41,600 nucleotides of DNA from Allomuricauda sp. TMED12 (GCA_002167435.2 NHBR02000095.1:1-41600); one strand, 5' to 3'. Counted from the first letter of the stretch, positions 17,379 through 26,504 are shown. The notes: generated by a model from the letters alone, not told the origin. Numbers and translations are program-made.

Positions 17379-18563
17379 ATGAGCAACCACTTATCTGACA
17401 GGATCAAGAACATGTCCACGTCAGCAACTTTGGCCATGGCGGCCAAAGCACGGGAATTACGAAATGAAGGAAAGGATATCATCGGTTTGAGTTTGGGAGA
17501 GCCCGACTTTAATATTCCTGATTTTATCAAAGATGCGGCAAAACAGGCCATTGACGAAAATTACAGCAGCTACACTCCGGTCGATGGATATGCGGACTTG
17601 AAAGCTGCCATTTCCAATAAATTCAAGAGGGATAACAATTTGGATTATGGGTTAAATCAAATTGTGGTTTCCACCGGTGCAAAACAATCGCTCTTTAATG
17701 TGGCCATGGTTATTCTTAATCCTGGCGACGAAGTAATTCTTCCTGCCCCCTATTGGGTAAGTTATAGCGATATAGTAAAATTAGCGGAAGGGGTGCCTGT
17801 AGAGGTAAAGACAGAAATCGAAACCGATTTTAAAATGACCCCTGCCCAATTGGAAGCTGCGATAACTCCAAAAACAAGGATGATCTGGTTCAGTTCACCA
17901 TGTAACCCCAGTGGTTCGGTTTATAGCGAAGAAGAGTTGAAAGGCTTAGCGGAAGTGCTGAAAAAACACCCTGACATTTATGTAGTATCGGATGAGATCT
18001 ATGAGCACATCAATTTTGCAGGTGGGCACGTAAGTATTGCCGGTATTGATGGAATGTACGATAGAACCGTTACCGTAAATGGGGTTTCCAAAGCATTTGC
18101 CATGACGGGATGGCGTATTGGTTATATTGGCGCACCTGAATGGATTGCCAAGGGATGTACCAAACTGCAGGGACAGGTAACCAGTGGTGCAAATGCCATT
18201 GCTCAACGTGCGGTTATCACTGCATTGGAAGCTCCTGTGAGCAAAATACAGTTTATGATCGACAAGTTCCATGAAAGAAGAGACCTTGTTCTTGGACTTT
18301 TGGGGGAAATAGAAGGCTTCAACCTCAACGTACCCGAAGGAGCATTTTATGTGTTCCCGGATATTTCAGCATTCTTTGGAAAAACGTTGAACGGTGTTAC
18401 GATAAACAATGCTTCTGACTTTTCATTGTATTTATTGGAGTATGCCAATGTCGCCACGGTAACTGGTGAAGCATTTGGAAACCCAAATTGCATCCGTATA
18501 TCATATGCAGCATCAGAAAAAGAATTAAAAGAAGCCATTTCCAGAATAAAGGCAGTCCTTTAA
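17379..18563 (+). CDS. PLP-dependent class I/II aminotransferase (aspartate/aromatic type)
   Basis: A 394-residue fold-type I aminotransferase, probably aspartate or prephenate/aromatic aminotransferase. PLP contacts are K238 (Schiff base, in NGVSKAFAMTGWRIGY), N176 (SSPCNPSG), D205 (VSDEIYEH) and Y125 (PAPYW). SLGEPDF near residue 38 is the substrate-side signature of the aspartate aminotransferase Ib group, and the C-terminal RISYA carries the carboxylate-binding arginine. It is 13 bases after the desaturase gene and is followed by a terminator. Confidence 0.93.
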   Translation: MSNHLSDRIKNMSTSATLAMAAKARELRNEGKDIIGLSLGEPDFNIPDFIKDAAKQAIDENYSSYTPVDGYADLKAAISNKFKRDNNLDYGLNQIVVSTGAKQSLFNVAMVILNPGDEVILPAPYWVSYSDIVKLAEGVPVEVKTEIETDFKMTPAQLEAAITPKTRMIWFSSPCNPSGSVYSEEELKGLAEVLKKHPDIYVVSDEIYEHINFAGGHVSIAGIDGMYDRTVTVNGVSKAFAMTGWRIGYIGAPEWIAKGCTKLQGQVTSGANAIAQRAVITALEAPVSKIQFMIDKFHERRDLVLGLLGEIEGFNLNVPEGAFYVFPDISAFFGKTLNGVTINNASDFSLYLLEYANVATVTGEAFGNPNCIRISYAASEKELKEAISRIKAVL

Positions 18564-18572
18564 ACTTATCAA

Positions 18573-18604
18573 GATGTCATGCTGAACTTGATTCAGCATC
18601 TCAT
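18573..18604. repeat. REP-like intergenic palindrome
   Basis: An 8-bp perfect inverted repeat, ATGCTGAA (18579-18586) and TTCAGCAT (18592-18599), around a 5-base loop. It extends outward through two mismatches to GATG and CATC (18573-18576 and 18601-18604). The form GTCATGCTGAAC...TTCAGCATCTC resembles a palindromic element scattered in intergenic regions of many Bacteroidota genomes. Only one copy lies in this window, so its repeat nature is from memory. Confidence 0.55.
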
Positions 18605-18615
18605 CGTCAATATCA

Positions 18616-18650
18616 AAAACCTCTTGGAGCTCAGCTTCAGGAGGTTTTTT
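18616..18650 (+). terminator. terminator after the aminotransferase gene
   Basis: Stem AAAACCTCTTG (18616-18626) pairs with CAGGAGGTTTT (18638-18648) with one G-U pair, followed by T residues. On the other strand the A-run also makes it a possible terminator for trkH, whose stop codon is at 18653. Confidence 0.75.
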
Positions 18651-18652
18651 AA

Positions 18653-20143
18653 TTAAGTTTTCTTCCAAAAATATGGGGTAAGTACAATCAACACTGTGAA
18701 TAACTCCAAACGTCCCAAAAGCATTAAGAAGCTACACCACCATTTTCCTGCTTCAGGAAGACCATTATAGTTGCTAACAGGATTCAAACTACCCAATGCA
18801 GGACCAACATTCCCCAAAGAGGAAGCCGCTCCCCCTACGGCGGACACAAAATCCAATCCCAAAAAACCAAGGACCAACGAACCTATGATAAAAAGCAGCA
18901 TGTACAGCACAAAAAAGGCTACCACATTATACACGATATGCTCCGTTACCGTTTTTTGATTGTAGCGAACGGGTATCACCGCATTTGGATGCAATGTTCG
19001 CTTAAACTCCAAAATTCCATTTTTGATAATCACTAGGTGACGCATCACTTTAATGCCCCCTGCCGTTGATCCCGCAGAACCACCGAGGAACATTAATCCA
19101 AAAAAGAAAACCGTTAAAAATGGCGTCCAAGAAGTGAAATCGGCCGAAACAAACCCAGTTGTGGTAATTACGGCAATGACTTGGAACAGGGTGTGCCTAA
19201 AGGCACTTTCGGCTTTTCCAAGCACCATTGGGTGAAAATCCGAAACGGGAACATCCGCCCTGAAATAAACACCCAGTGCGGCAATAATGGTAAACACCAC
19301 TATAAACCCAAAGTAATATTTAAACTCTTCATCTTTTAGAATACGCTGCCCACGTCCCGTTAGGGCAAAATAGCTCAGTACAAAATTACTACCTGCCAAA
19401 AACATGAACAGAGCAACAATATACTGGATAAGCGGCTGATCATTCCAAAAGGCCAAACTTGCATTTTTGGTGGAGAACCCTCCTGTCGACATGGTCGCCA
19501 AAGCATGGTTGATAGCATCGAAAAAGGACATTCCCGCAAACTTTAACAACAAGGTTTCCAGAACGGTATATCCAAAGTAGATAAACCATAATCTTTTAGC
19601 AGTGTCTGTAATCCTAGGGTGCAGTTTGTCCCCACCAGGGCCAGGTGCTTCTGCAGCGAACAACTGCATACCACCAATACCCAATAGTGGTAATATAGCA
19701 ATGGCCAGCACAATAATCCCCATACCGCCAATCCAATGAGTTAGGCTTCTCCAAAGCAAAATTCCTTCTGGTAGCGCCTCTATGTCATCTAAAATGGACG
19801 CCCCTGTCGTGGTATACCCAGACATGGTTTCAAAAAATGCATCGGTTATGGACGGGATTGCGCCCGAAAAAAGATAGGGCAACATTCCGGATATGGACAT
19901 CACAATCCATCCGAAAGTTACTACGATGTAACCTTCTTTCTTTTTAACCTCCTTTTTATGCCCCCTAGTGTAGAACATGGCCATAATACCAAAAAGCATG
20001 GTCACAATGGCAGCCAACATAATGTCCATAGTGGCACCATCTTTATAAATACCACTGGCAAGTGCCGCTAAAAGCATAAAGGACCCATTGCAAAGCAACA
20101 AGAGCCCCATAATGTGGATAATGATTCTTGTGTTGAGTTTCAT
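18653..20143 (-). CDS. trkH: Trk/Ktr-type potassium uptake channel subunit
   Basis: Membrane subunit of the Trk potassium uptake system, 496 residues with ten or more hydrophobic segments. The four pore-loop repeats are visible in order: SGYTTTGASIL, TMSTGGFSTKN, VITTTGFVSAD and SSLGNVGPALG. The acidic and glycine-rich loops between them match the TrkH family. Its ATG overlaps the trkA stop codon by one base (TAATG), so the two subunits are translationally coupled. Confidence 0.95.
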   Translation of the reverse strand: MKLNTRIIIHIMGLLLLCNGSFMLLAALASGIYKDGATMDIMLAAIVTMLFGIMAMFYTRGHKKEVKKKEGYIVVTFGWIVMSISGMLPYLFSGAIPSITDAFFETMSGYTTTGASILDDIEALPEGILLWRSLTHWIGGMGIIVLAIAILPLLGIGGMQLFAAEAPGPGGDKLHPRITDTAKRLWFIYFGYTVLETLLLKFAGMSFFDAINHALATMSTGGFSTKNASLAFWNDQPLIQYIVALFMFLAGSNFVLSYFALTGRGQRILKDEEFKYYFGFIVVFTIIAALGVYFRADVPVSDFHPMVLGKAESAFRHTLFQVIAVITTTGFVSADFTSWTPFLTVFFFGLMFLGGSAGSTAGGIKVMRHLVIIKNGILEFKRTLHPNAVIPVRYNQKTVTEHIVYNVVAFFVLYMLLFIIGSLVLGFLGLDFVSAVGGAASSLGNVGPALGSLNPVSNYNGLPEAGKWWCSFLMLLGRLELFTVLIVLTPYFWKKT

Positions 20144-21492
20144 TACAGGAACAGCTTTTCTATCCTTGGAATGGCCTTTGGCAAGCAGCAGACCACAACC
20201 TTATCTCCTTCGGCGATTCTAAAGTCACCCAAAGCAATAATTCCTTTTCCATTTCTTATAACTCCTCCAATACTGGCTTCTCTCGGAAAGTTCAACTCTC
20301 TGATAATCTCACCGTTCACCAATGAAGATGCTTTCACCTCGAACTCCAAAATTTCAGCATTCAAATTGTTCAAACGGGTAAGGGCAAGAACCTCCCCTTT
20401 TCTGATATACCTAAATATGCTGTTGGCAGCGAGGAGCTTTTTATTGATAAGAGTATCCACCCCGATAGAGTGGGACAATTGAAAATAGTCCATGTTCTCC
20501 ACCAAGGCAATGGTTTTTTTGATTTTTTTATTCTTCGCGACCAAACAGGACATTATGTTAGTCTCGGAATTGCCCGTTACGGCGATAAAGGCATCCATGG
20601 ATTCCAAATTCTCTTCATCCAAAAGCTCTACATTTCGTCCGTCTCCATTAATCACGAGGGCATGTGGCAGTTCATCCGCAATATCAAACGCCTTTTCCTT
20701 GTTCTTTTCTATAAGCTTTACATTGAACTTTTTGTTGCAGAGGTCTCGCGCCGTTTTGTAACCTACCTTACTCCCGCCAAGAATCATGACATTTTTAATT
20801 TCCTGCTTTTGCATTCCGGAAAGTTTGTACAATTCTTCGACCCCCTTATCCGAAGTAATAAAGTACACTTGATCGCCTTCTTTAAAAATAGTGTCTCCCC
20901 TTGGTATCAAAGTAAATTGGGTTCCTGTTCGCTGAAGAGCGATAGGCATAAAATTGAGTTCTGGGAAAATTCGAGCTGCCTCTTTCACCATTTTACCCAC
21001 AAAGGGTGCTGTCTTGGGTAGAATGACCCCGAACATGGTCAATAAACCCTCTTCAAATTGATAGGTATCGTTAAAGGCGGATTGATTAAGCATCAATTGG
21101 ATTTCCATTGCAGCAAGTCGCTCCGGAGAAATCAATTCATCAATACCCAACTCTTCAAATTTGATAAGCTCTCGATTGTCCATAAACTCCGTATTGGAAA
21201 TTCTGGCCATGGTACGTTTGCATCCCAATTGCTTGGCAAGAACACAAAGGGTCAAATTGGTAGTTTCCGAAGCGGTAACGCCAATTACAAGATCAGAACC
21301 ACCTACTTGGGCATCCTGCAATACCTGAATAGAGGTGGCATCGCCCCGAAGTACACGAATATCCAAATGGTTATCGGCATAGGATAATCTTTCCTTGTCG
21401 GTATCAATCAAAGTGATCTCCTGTGCTTCGTAGGACAATAATTTCGCCAAATGAAATCCCACTTCACCAGCACCTGCAATAATGATTCTCAT
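20143..21492 (-). CDS. trkA: Trk system potassium transporter regulatory subunit TrkA
   Basis: Cytoplasmic gating ring subunit of Trk. The 449-residue product has two RCK modules. The first begins with the nucleotide-binding IIAGAGEVGFHLA at residues 4-16, and the second has MILGGSKVGYKTA near residue 235. Each is followed by a TrkA_C domain, such as the C-terminal SIGGVIRNGKGIIALGD segment. It lies directly upstream of trkH. A TAATTTTG sequence 126 bases upstream may be its promoter. Confidence 0.96.
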   Translation of the reverse strand: MRIIIAGAGEVGFHLAKLLSYEAQEITLIDTDKERLSYADNHLDIRVLRGDATSIQVLQDAQVGGSDLVIGVTASETTNLTLCVLAKQLGCKRTMARISNTEFMDNRELIKFEELGIDELISPERLAAMEIQLMLNQSAFNDTYQFEEGLLTMFGVILPKTAPFVGKMVKEAARIFPELNFMPIALQRTGTQFTLIPRGDTIFKEGDQVYFITSDKGVEELYKLSGMQKQEIKNVMILGGSKVGYKTARDLCNKKFNVKLIEKNKEKAFDIADELPHALVINGDGRNVELLDEENLESMDAFIAVTGNSETNIMSCLVAKNKKIKKTIALVENMDYFQLSHSIGVDTLINKKLLAANSIFRYIRKGEVLALTRLNNLNAEILEFEVKASSLVNGEIIRELNFPREASIGGVIRNGKGIIALGDFRIAEGDKVVVCCLPKAIPRIEKLFL

Positions 21493-21617
21493 TGATTAGA
21501 ATAGGATGTGTTCTTAAATAAATTCAATTTGTACGTTACAAATGATACTAAGAATGGTATGCAATACTTAAACCGCATACTTTTAACCAAATACGGAACT
21601 TTAATCCCTTTGATGGG

Positions 21618-21625
21618 CAAAATTA
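21618..21625 (-). promoter_or_regulatory. possible -7 element of trkA-trkH
   Basis: Minus-strand TAATTTTG (TAnnTTTG), 126 bases upstream of trkA in the divergent trkA/ubiE gap. The leader would be long, so this is tentative. An inverted repeat TTTGTA-CGT-TACAAA (21528-21542) lies in the same leader. Confidence 0.3.
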
Positions 21626-21635
21626 CACAAATATT

Positions 21636-21670
21636 TTTGTCTACATCCCTTATGCTAAGTTGTATATTTG
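21636..21670 (+). promoter_or_regulatory. promoter of ubiE-porT
   Basis: TTTG at 21636-21639, a 23-base spacer, then TATATTTG at 21663-21670. Both parts fit the Bacteroidota housekeeping promoter. The ubiE ATG at 21687 is 16 bases downstream. Confidence 0.6.
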
Positions 21671-21686
21671 CCAGCAAATTAAAGCA

Positions 21687-22415
21687 ATGTCAAAAAAGGT
21701 GACGCCCTACAAAGAGTCTGAGCTCGGCAAAAAAGAGCAGGTAAAACAGATGTTCGACAATATATCTGGGAATTACGATGGCCTTAACCGTGTTATTTCC
21801 TTCGGGACGGATGTAAAATGGCGCAAGCGTATCGTAGCTTTTCTAAAGGATAAATCACCGAATTCCATCTTGGACATTGCCACAGGTACTGGTGACCTCG
21901 CCATTGCCATGACACAAACAGGTGCCGAAAAAATAGTAGGCCTAGACCTTTCTCCTGGAATGTTGGAAGTAGGAAAAACCAAAGTCAACAACAAAAAATT
22001 ACAGGATACCATTGAAATGGTAGTCGGCGATAGCGAAAACCTCCCTTTCGAAGACAATTCATTTGATGCTGTTACGGTTGCTTTTGGGGTAAGGAATTTT
22101 GAAAACCTGGAAAAAGGACTGGAAGAAATTTATCGTGTATTAAAGCCTGAAGGTCATTTTTTGGTCTTAGAAACCTCGGTTCCTACCAAAACTCCTTTTA
22201 AACAAGGCTATAAAATCTATACCAAGCACATAATGCCTACCATTGGAAAGTTATTTTCCAAGGACAGATCCGCTTATACTTACTTGAGTGAATCGGCGTC
22301 GGTTTTCCCTCATGGGGAAGCCTTCAACAATATTTTGAAGAAAATTGGGTTTATAGGTGTAGAGAACAAACCACAGACCATGGGTGTAGCATCCATTTAT
22401 GTCGCTTCAAAATAG
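21687..22415 (+). CDS. ubiE: demethylmenaquinone methyltransferase
   Basis: C-methylates demethylmenaquinone to menaquinone, the quinone expected to be reduced by the Nqr complex here. The 242-residue product has [17 protein letters not shown] in its N-terminal part, SAM motif [11 protein letters not shown] (61-70), GDSENLPF and [12 protein letters not shown], all UbiE/COQ5 signatures. I chose the ATG at 21687 ([11 protein letters not shown]); an earlier in-frame start at 21660 would lie inside the promoter. porT begins 4 bases after its stop, so the two are probably one operon. Confidence 0.95.
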   Translation: MSKKVTPYKESELGKKEQVKQMFDNISGNYDGLNRVISFGTDVKWRKRIVAFLKDKSPNSILDIATGTGDLAIAMTQTGAEKIVGLDLSPGMLEVGKTKVNNKKLQDTIEMVVGDSENLPFEDNSFDAVTVAFGVRNFENLEKGLEEIYRVLKPEGHFLVLETSVPTKTPFKQGYKIYTKHIMPTIGKLFSKDRSAYTYLSESASVFPHGEAFNNILKKIGFIGVENKPQTMGVASIYVASK

Positions 22416-22419
22416 ATTA

Positions 22420-23118
22420 ATGAAAAATCTCCTTATCCTTTTTGGACTGATTGTTATGTCGAACCAAACGGCCATTGGCCAATTTGGAGGCGACCCCATA
22501 TTAAATCTTCAAAACGAGGACAAGAAATTCTTGAACTGGGGCTATTACCTTGGCTTTAACCAATACGACTTTCAATTTGAGTACAAAGATGATATTGGTC
22601 GAGACATTTTGGTGGATAAAAGCTTCGGGTTTAATGTAGGGTTGATTGGTGAGCTTAGAATCAATGAATTTTTGGACGCCCGTTTTGAACCTGGTTTGCT
22701 TTACACTTCCAGAACTTTGGGTTTTCCTGGATTTACTTCGGCAGTAGATGCTATTCGTGAGGTACAGTCAACTTACATTAGGTTTCCCTTATTGTTAAAA
22801 GCCAGCACCCGCAGAATTGGAAACTGGAGGCCATTTATAGTCGGTGGGGTATACACCTCGATTAATTTGGGCAGTAATGAAGATAGCTTGGATGACAACA
22901 GTACCGGTCAATTCAGGATGAAACAAAATGTATATGGATATGAATTAGGTTTTGGTATTGATTTCTATACTGAGTACTTTAAGTTTACACCTTCCATTCG
23001 TGGGGTTTTTGCACTTACCGACGAGTTGGTTCCAGACGAAGACCCCAATAGTCCATGGACGGGCAACATTAATGCTATGCGAACCCGAGGTATTTTCATC
23101 AATTTTACCTTTGAATAA
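22420..23118 (+). CDS. porT: type IX secretion protein PorT family, outer membrane beta-barrel
   Basis: A 232-residue protein with a signal peptide (residues 1-21, ending TAIGQ) and alternating hydrophobic strands of a small beta-barrel. PorT (SprT in Flavobacterium johnsoniae) is required for type IX secretion and gliding. Supporting segments are FLNWGYYLGFNQYDFQFEY, LDARFEPGLLYTSRTLGF, and a C-terminal strand ending in Phe-Glu (IFINFTFE). The neighbourhood ubiE-porT-RNA methyltransferase-tamL is one I recall from other flavobacteria. The start ATG at 22420 gives the compact signal peptide; an earlier ATG overlaps ubiE. Confidence 0.85.
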   Translation: MKNLLILFGLIVMSNQTAIGQFGGDPILNLQNEDKKFLNWGYYLGFNQYDFQFEYKDDIGRDILVDKSFGFNVGLIGELRINEFLDARFEPGLLYTSRTLGFPGFTSAVDAIREVQSTYIRFPLLLKASTRRIGNWRPFIVGGVYTSINLGSNEDSLDDNSTGQFRMKQNVYGYELGFGIDFYTEYFKFTPSIRGVFALTDELVPDEDPNSPWTGNINAMRTRGIFINFTFE

Positions 23119-23119
23119 A

Positions 23120-23839
23120 CTATCCTCTCCGTATTTCACTTAATAGAATAGCTGTTGCCGTAGCTACATTTAAGCTTTCGGTAGTGGAGGCTCCGAATTG
23201 GGGAATGGAAATTCTTTCAGTTATGAATCTACTTACTTCTTTAGAAATGCCATTGGCCTCGTTGCCCATTACCAAAACACCCTTTTCGGCCAAATCAGAA
23301 CAATAAACTGATTCTCCATCCATATAAGCACCATAAACGGGAAGGTTTATCCTGCCCAAATATTCTTCCAAATCAACATAGGCAATATTTACTCTCGCAA
23401 TGGAACCCATAGTAGCCTGCAACACCTTTGGGTTGTAACAATCTACGGTATCTTTTGAACAGACTAAATGTTTTACCCCAAACCAATCACAAAGTCGGAT
23501 AATGGTTCCCAGATTACCAGGATCTCTAACCGAATCAAGCACAACGACCCAATCAGTATCGAGATCACCTTCTCCATCGATAATATAAAAAACACCCAAT
23601 ACCCCGTTCGGGTGCGTTAAACTGCTTATCTGTTTCAGGTCCTTGTTGGAGACAATTTCCGCTTCCCCGAATTTTTCGACCTTTTTGGCATCATCAACAA
23701 AAATTTTAAATGGCCTTACTCCCGCCCGAAGTAACTCGTTGACCACTTTTTCCCCTTCAACAACAAAGAGTCCATGTTGAGATCGGTACTTTTTTTGCTT
23801 TAGGCTAACAACTAGTTTAATTTGGTTTTTTGTAACCAT
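23120..23839 (-). CDS. TrmH/SpoU-family RNA 2'-O-methyltransferase
   Basis: A 239-residue SPOUT methyltransferase acting on rRNA or tRNA ribose. The N-terminal ~90 residues form a substrate-binding domain (IKLVVSLKQKKYRSQHGLFV). The SPOUT domain has motif 1 LDSVRDPGNLGTIIRLCDWF, motif 2 VLVMGNEANGIS and motif 3 IPQFGASTTESLNVATA. The target cannot be fixed between 23S rRNA (RlmB-like) and others. Its stop lies 1 base from the porT stop. Its start is 24 bases from the divergent tamL start, so its promoter must lie inside tamL. Confidence 0.9.
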   Translation of the reverse strand: MVTKNQIKLVVSLKQKKYRSQHGLFVVEGEKVVNELLRAGVRPFKIFVDDAKKVEKFGEAEIVSNKDLKQISSLTHPNGVLGVFYIIDGEGDLDTDWVVVLDSVRDPGNLGTIIRLCDWFGVKHLVCSKDTVDCYNPKVLQATMGSIARVNIAYVDLEEYLGRINLPVYGAYMDGESVYCSDLAEKGVLVMGNEANGISKEVSRFITERISIPQFGASTTESLNVATATAILLSEIRRG

Positions 23840-23849
23840 CTAAATCGTG

Positions 23850-23857
23850 TATTTTTG
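23850..23857 (+). promoter_or_regulatory. -7 promoter element of tamL
   Basis: TATTTTTG (TAnnTTTG) ending 6 bases before the ATG at 23864, as close as the elements of map and rpe. Confidence 0.45.
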
Positions 23858-23863
23858 GCTTCT

Positions 23864-26452
23864 ATGAGGGGTTCTTTTGGTATAATGTGCAACTGGGCAA
23901 AAATAGGGTTATTGTTGCTTTTGCTAAGCATTTCGGGTTGCAATACCTTAAAAAAAGTTGGGGAGGATGAATTATTGCTCACCAAAAACAACATTCTGGT
24001 TGATGACCAAAAAGTCAATAGCAGCGAAATAAAAGGGCTTATAGCTCAAAAACCAAACAGTAGTGTTCTTGGTTACCCTCTAAAATTGAACCTTTATAAT
24101 CTTGCAAAGGAAAACCCAGATTCTTCTTTCCAAGACTGGTTGCATCGCAAAGAAAAGAGAGAAAAACATCTGAACAATCTACTCTCCAAGAAGCAGGTTA
24201 ACCGCTTGCGTGAATCCTTTATGGTAAAAGGAGCCAGTGAATTTTTAAAAAGAATTGGCGAACCACCGGTAATAATCGACACAGCAGAAACCAACAAATC
24301 CATTAACAAACTAAAAGCTTATTACAACAGTAAGGGATACTTCAACAATACGGGCGACTATGAGATAGTGGAAAGCAATAAGAAAAAAAGAGCGCAGATT
24401 GACTACAATATCACTTTGAACAAACCTTACATTGTGGATACGGTTCAAAAAAACATCACCTCTCCTGAACTGGATTCCATTTACATAAAAACCGCCCAAC
24501 AAAGTTTGATCAAAAAAGGAGAACAATTCGATCTGGATAAATTCACTTTGGAACGAGAACGCTTGACCACCCTTTTCCGTAACTCCGGAGTCTATAATTT
24601 TCAAGAAAGTTCTATCAACTATGATATTCTAAGGGATACAACATTAGCTGCCAATGACCAATTGATGGACGTACAACTGAACATTAACAAGTTTAGAAGT
24701 TCTACCGACAGTACGGACACCAGCACCCCTTATAAGGTTGCGCGGCTTAGAAAAATCAACATTTATGCAGATTATGATATCAATGGGGCCGCCGATACTT
24801 TAAAAAGGATAGAACACGAAAACTACAATATCTATTATAGTGGGGAACTTAGATACAGGCCCAAAGCACTCACCGACGCTATTTTCTTTGAAAAAGATAG
24901 TGTTTACCGCGATTTGGACAGGATAAGGACCTACAGACAAATCACCAACCTAAACACCTTTAAATATCCGAACATTGAATTTATTCCCGATTCTACCCAA
25001 ACGCAACTGGAATCGAACATTTATTTGGCAGCCAAGCCAAAGTATTCCCTAAATCTAAATTTTGATGTAACCCATTCCAACATTCAACAAGTAGGAACTG
25101 CCTTCAGTGCATCTGTAATTACAAGAAATGTTTTTGGGGGTGCCGAAACCTTAAATGTTTCTGCCAGAGGGTCTATTGGTTTGTTAAGCGATGCGTCCTT
25201 ATCCAATGAAAATATCACTTCAGAGCTTGGAGGTGATGTAACTATAACATTTCCTCGAATTTGGTTACCTTTTAATACTGAAAAAATAATTCCCTATTAT
25301 ATGTTGCCCCAAAGTAGATTGTCGGCGGGTACCAATTTTCAGCAGAACATTGGTTTGGACAAACAATCCCTGAATGCCATCCTATCCTACAATTGGTCGC
25401 CCACCGACCGCCTCAAAAACAATTTTGAACTACTGAATGTGGAATTTGTACGAAATGTGAACCCTGATAATTTCTATAATGTTTACAGAAATACGTTTTC
25501 CAATTTGGACAATATAGCTGATGATTTTCAAGACGATCCCCAATACACATCTTTTTTTGACCCCGTAGAGAATGAAGGAGAAGAACCCAGTTTAAACATT
25601 CCAGAAGGTGCCAATAGTTTTGTACGTTCCATATTGAACGGTGAAATTCCTGTTAGCACCGAAGACTTCGAAGAAGTAAACAGTATAGAGGAAAGACGCC
25701 GAAGGCTAACAGAGAACAACCTTATTTTTGCCAGTAATTTTACCCATACCAAAAACAGTAAGTCAGGAATAAACGATCTCGATTTTTATCAGTACCGCAT
25801 AAAGATGGAAAGTGCTGGGGGCATGCTATCCCTACTTTCCAATGTATTCCCTTATAACAAAAATGACAACGGACAAAGCCTTGTTTTCAATGTTCCTTTT
25901 TCTCAGTATGTGAAAGCCGAAGTAGATTACATCAGGCATTGGGAAATAGGCGGTTCCCAGGTAATTGCCTTTAGAAGTTTTTCAGGCTTGGCAATTCCCT
26001 ATGGAAATTCGGACAATGTGCCTTTTGTGAGGAGTTATTTTGCAGGAGGCTCAAACGACAACAGAGCATGGAATGCTTACGAATTGGGACCGGGCAGCAC
26101 AGACAATATCAACGATTTTAATGAGGCCAACCTTAAACTTGCATTAAACCTTGAGTACAGATTTCCAATAGCCGGTGACGTAAAAGGTGCACTTTTTGCG
26201 GACGCAGGGAATATTTGGAACGTATTTGACAATGAAACCAACCCCGATGCCATTTTCAAAGGATTCTCTTCGCTGGGCGACATTGCATTGGGCACTGGAC
26301 TTGGACTCCGGTACGATTTTACCTATTTTGTTTTCAGGTTGGATGTGGGTTTCAAGACTTATAATCCGGCCAAAGTTGAGTCAAATCGTTGGTTCGATGG
26401 CTACAACCTCAAGAAAGCCGTCTTCAACATAGGGATCAATTATCCCTTCTAG
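23864..26452 (+). CDS. tamL: TamA-like outer membrane lipoprotein (TamL)
   Basis: An 862-residue Omp85-superfamily protein. Bacteroidota carry TamL, a lipoprotein form of TamA that works with TamB in outer membrane biogenesis. A lipobox (LSISGC, C26 from this start) is followed by GEDELLLTKNNILV. POTRA-like segments come next, for example INKLKAYYNSKGYF and LTTLFRNSGVYNF. The C-terminal half is the barrel, with RFPIAGDVKGALFADAGNIW and a final strand ending in Phe (FNIGINYPF). The ATG at 23864 follows the -7 element closely; ATG 23885, leaving a 19-residue signal, is equally possible. tamB is not in the window. Confidence 0.88.
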   Translation: MRGSFGIMCNWAKIGLLLLLLSISGCNTLKKVGEDELLLTKNNILVDDQKVNSSEIKGLIAQKPNSSVLGYPLKLNLYNLAKENPDSSFQDWLHRKEKREKHLNNLLSKKQVNRLRESFMVKGASEFLKRIGEPPVIIDTAETNKSINKLKAYYNSKGYFNNTGDYEIVESNKKKRAQIDYNITLNKPYIVDTVQKNITSPELDSIYIKTAQQSLIKKGEQFDLDKFTLERERLTTLFRNSGVYNFQESSINYDILRDTTLAANDQLMDVQLNINKFRSSTDSTDTSTPYKVARLRKINIYADYDINGAADTLKRIEHENYNIYYSGELRYRPKALTDAIFFEKDSVYRDLDRIRTYRQITNLNTFKYPNIEFIPDSTQTQLESNIYLAAKPKYSLNLNFDVTHSNIQQVGTAFSASVITRNVFGGAETLNVSARGSIGLLSDASLSNENITSELGGDVTITFPRIWLPFNTEKIIPYYMLPQSRLSAGTNFQQNIGLDKQSLNAILSYNWSPTDRLKNNFELLNVEFVRNVNPDNFYNVYRNTFSNLDNIADDFQDDPQYTSFFDPVENEGEEPSLNIPEGANSFVRSILNGEIPVSTEDFEEVNSIEERRRRLTENNLIFASNFTHTKNSKSGINDLDFYQYRIKMESAGGMLSLLSNVFPYNKNDNGQSLVFNVPFSQYVKAEVDYIRHWEIGGSQVIAFRSFSGLAIPYGNSDNVPFVRSYFAGGSNDNRAWNAYELGPGSTDNINDFNEANLKLALNLEYRFPIAGDVKGALFADAGNIWNVFDNETNPDAIFKGFSSLGDIALGTGLGLRYDFTYFVFRLDVGFKTYNPAKVESNRWFDGYNLKKAVFNIGINYPF
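23898..23905 (-). promoter_or_regulatory. possible -7 element of the trmH-family gene, inside tamL
   Basis: Minus-strand TATTTTTG, 58 bases upstream of the methyltransferase ATG. It falls within the codons for the tamL signal peptide, so the divergent transcripts would overlap at their 5' ends. A chance match is possible in AT-rich sequence. Confidence 0.3.
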
Positions 26453-26466
26453 AGCAAATATTTTAT

Positions 26467-26474
26467 TACTTTTG
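26467..26474 (+). promoter_or_regulatory. -7 promoter element of fba-accD
   Basis: TACTTTTG (TAnnTTTG) in the 52-base gap after tamL, 30 bases upstream of the fba ATG. Confidence 0.45.
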
Positions 26475-26504
26475 TTTCCTATTTAATTCGAAACCAATAT
26501 AACT

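Noticed and set aside
20470..21021. Long open frame (183 codons) on the plus strand inside trkA.
   Set aside because: It lies fully within a well-conserved trkA on the opposite strand and its translation has no recognisable domain, so it is a shadow frame.
21528..21542. Inverted repeat TTTGTA-CGT-TACAAA upstream of trkA, considered as an operator.
   Set aside because: Short and AT-rich; matches of this size are expected by chance, and no regulator gene is nearby.
21489..21677. 62-codon minus-strand frame spanning the trkA-ubiE gap.
   Set aside because: It overlaps the ubiE promoter and the trkA start, has no family match, and its codons run through the trkA leader; chance is the simpler explanation.
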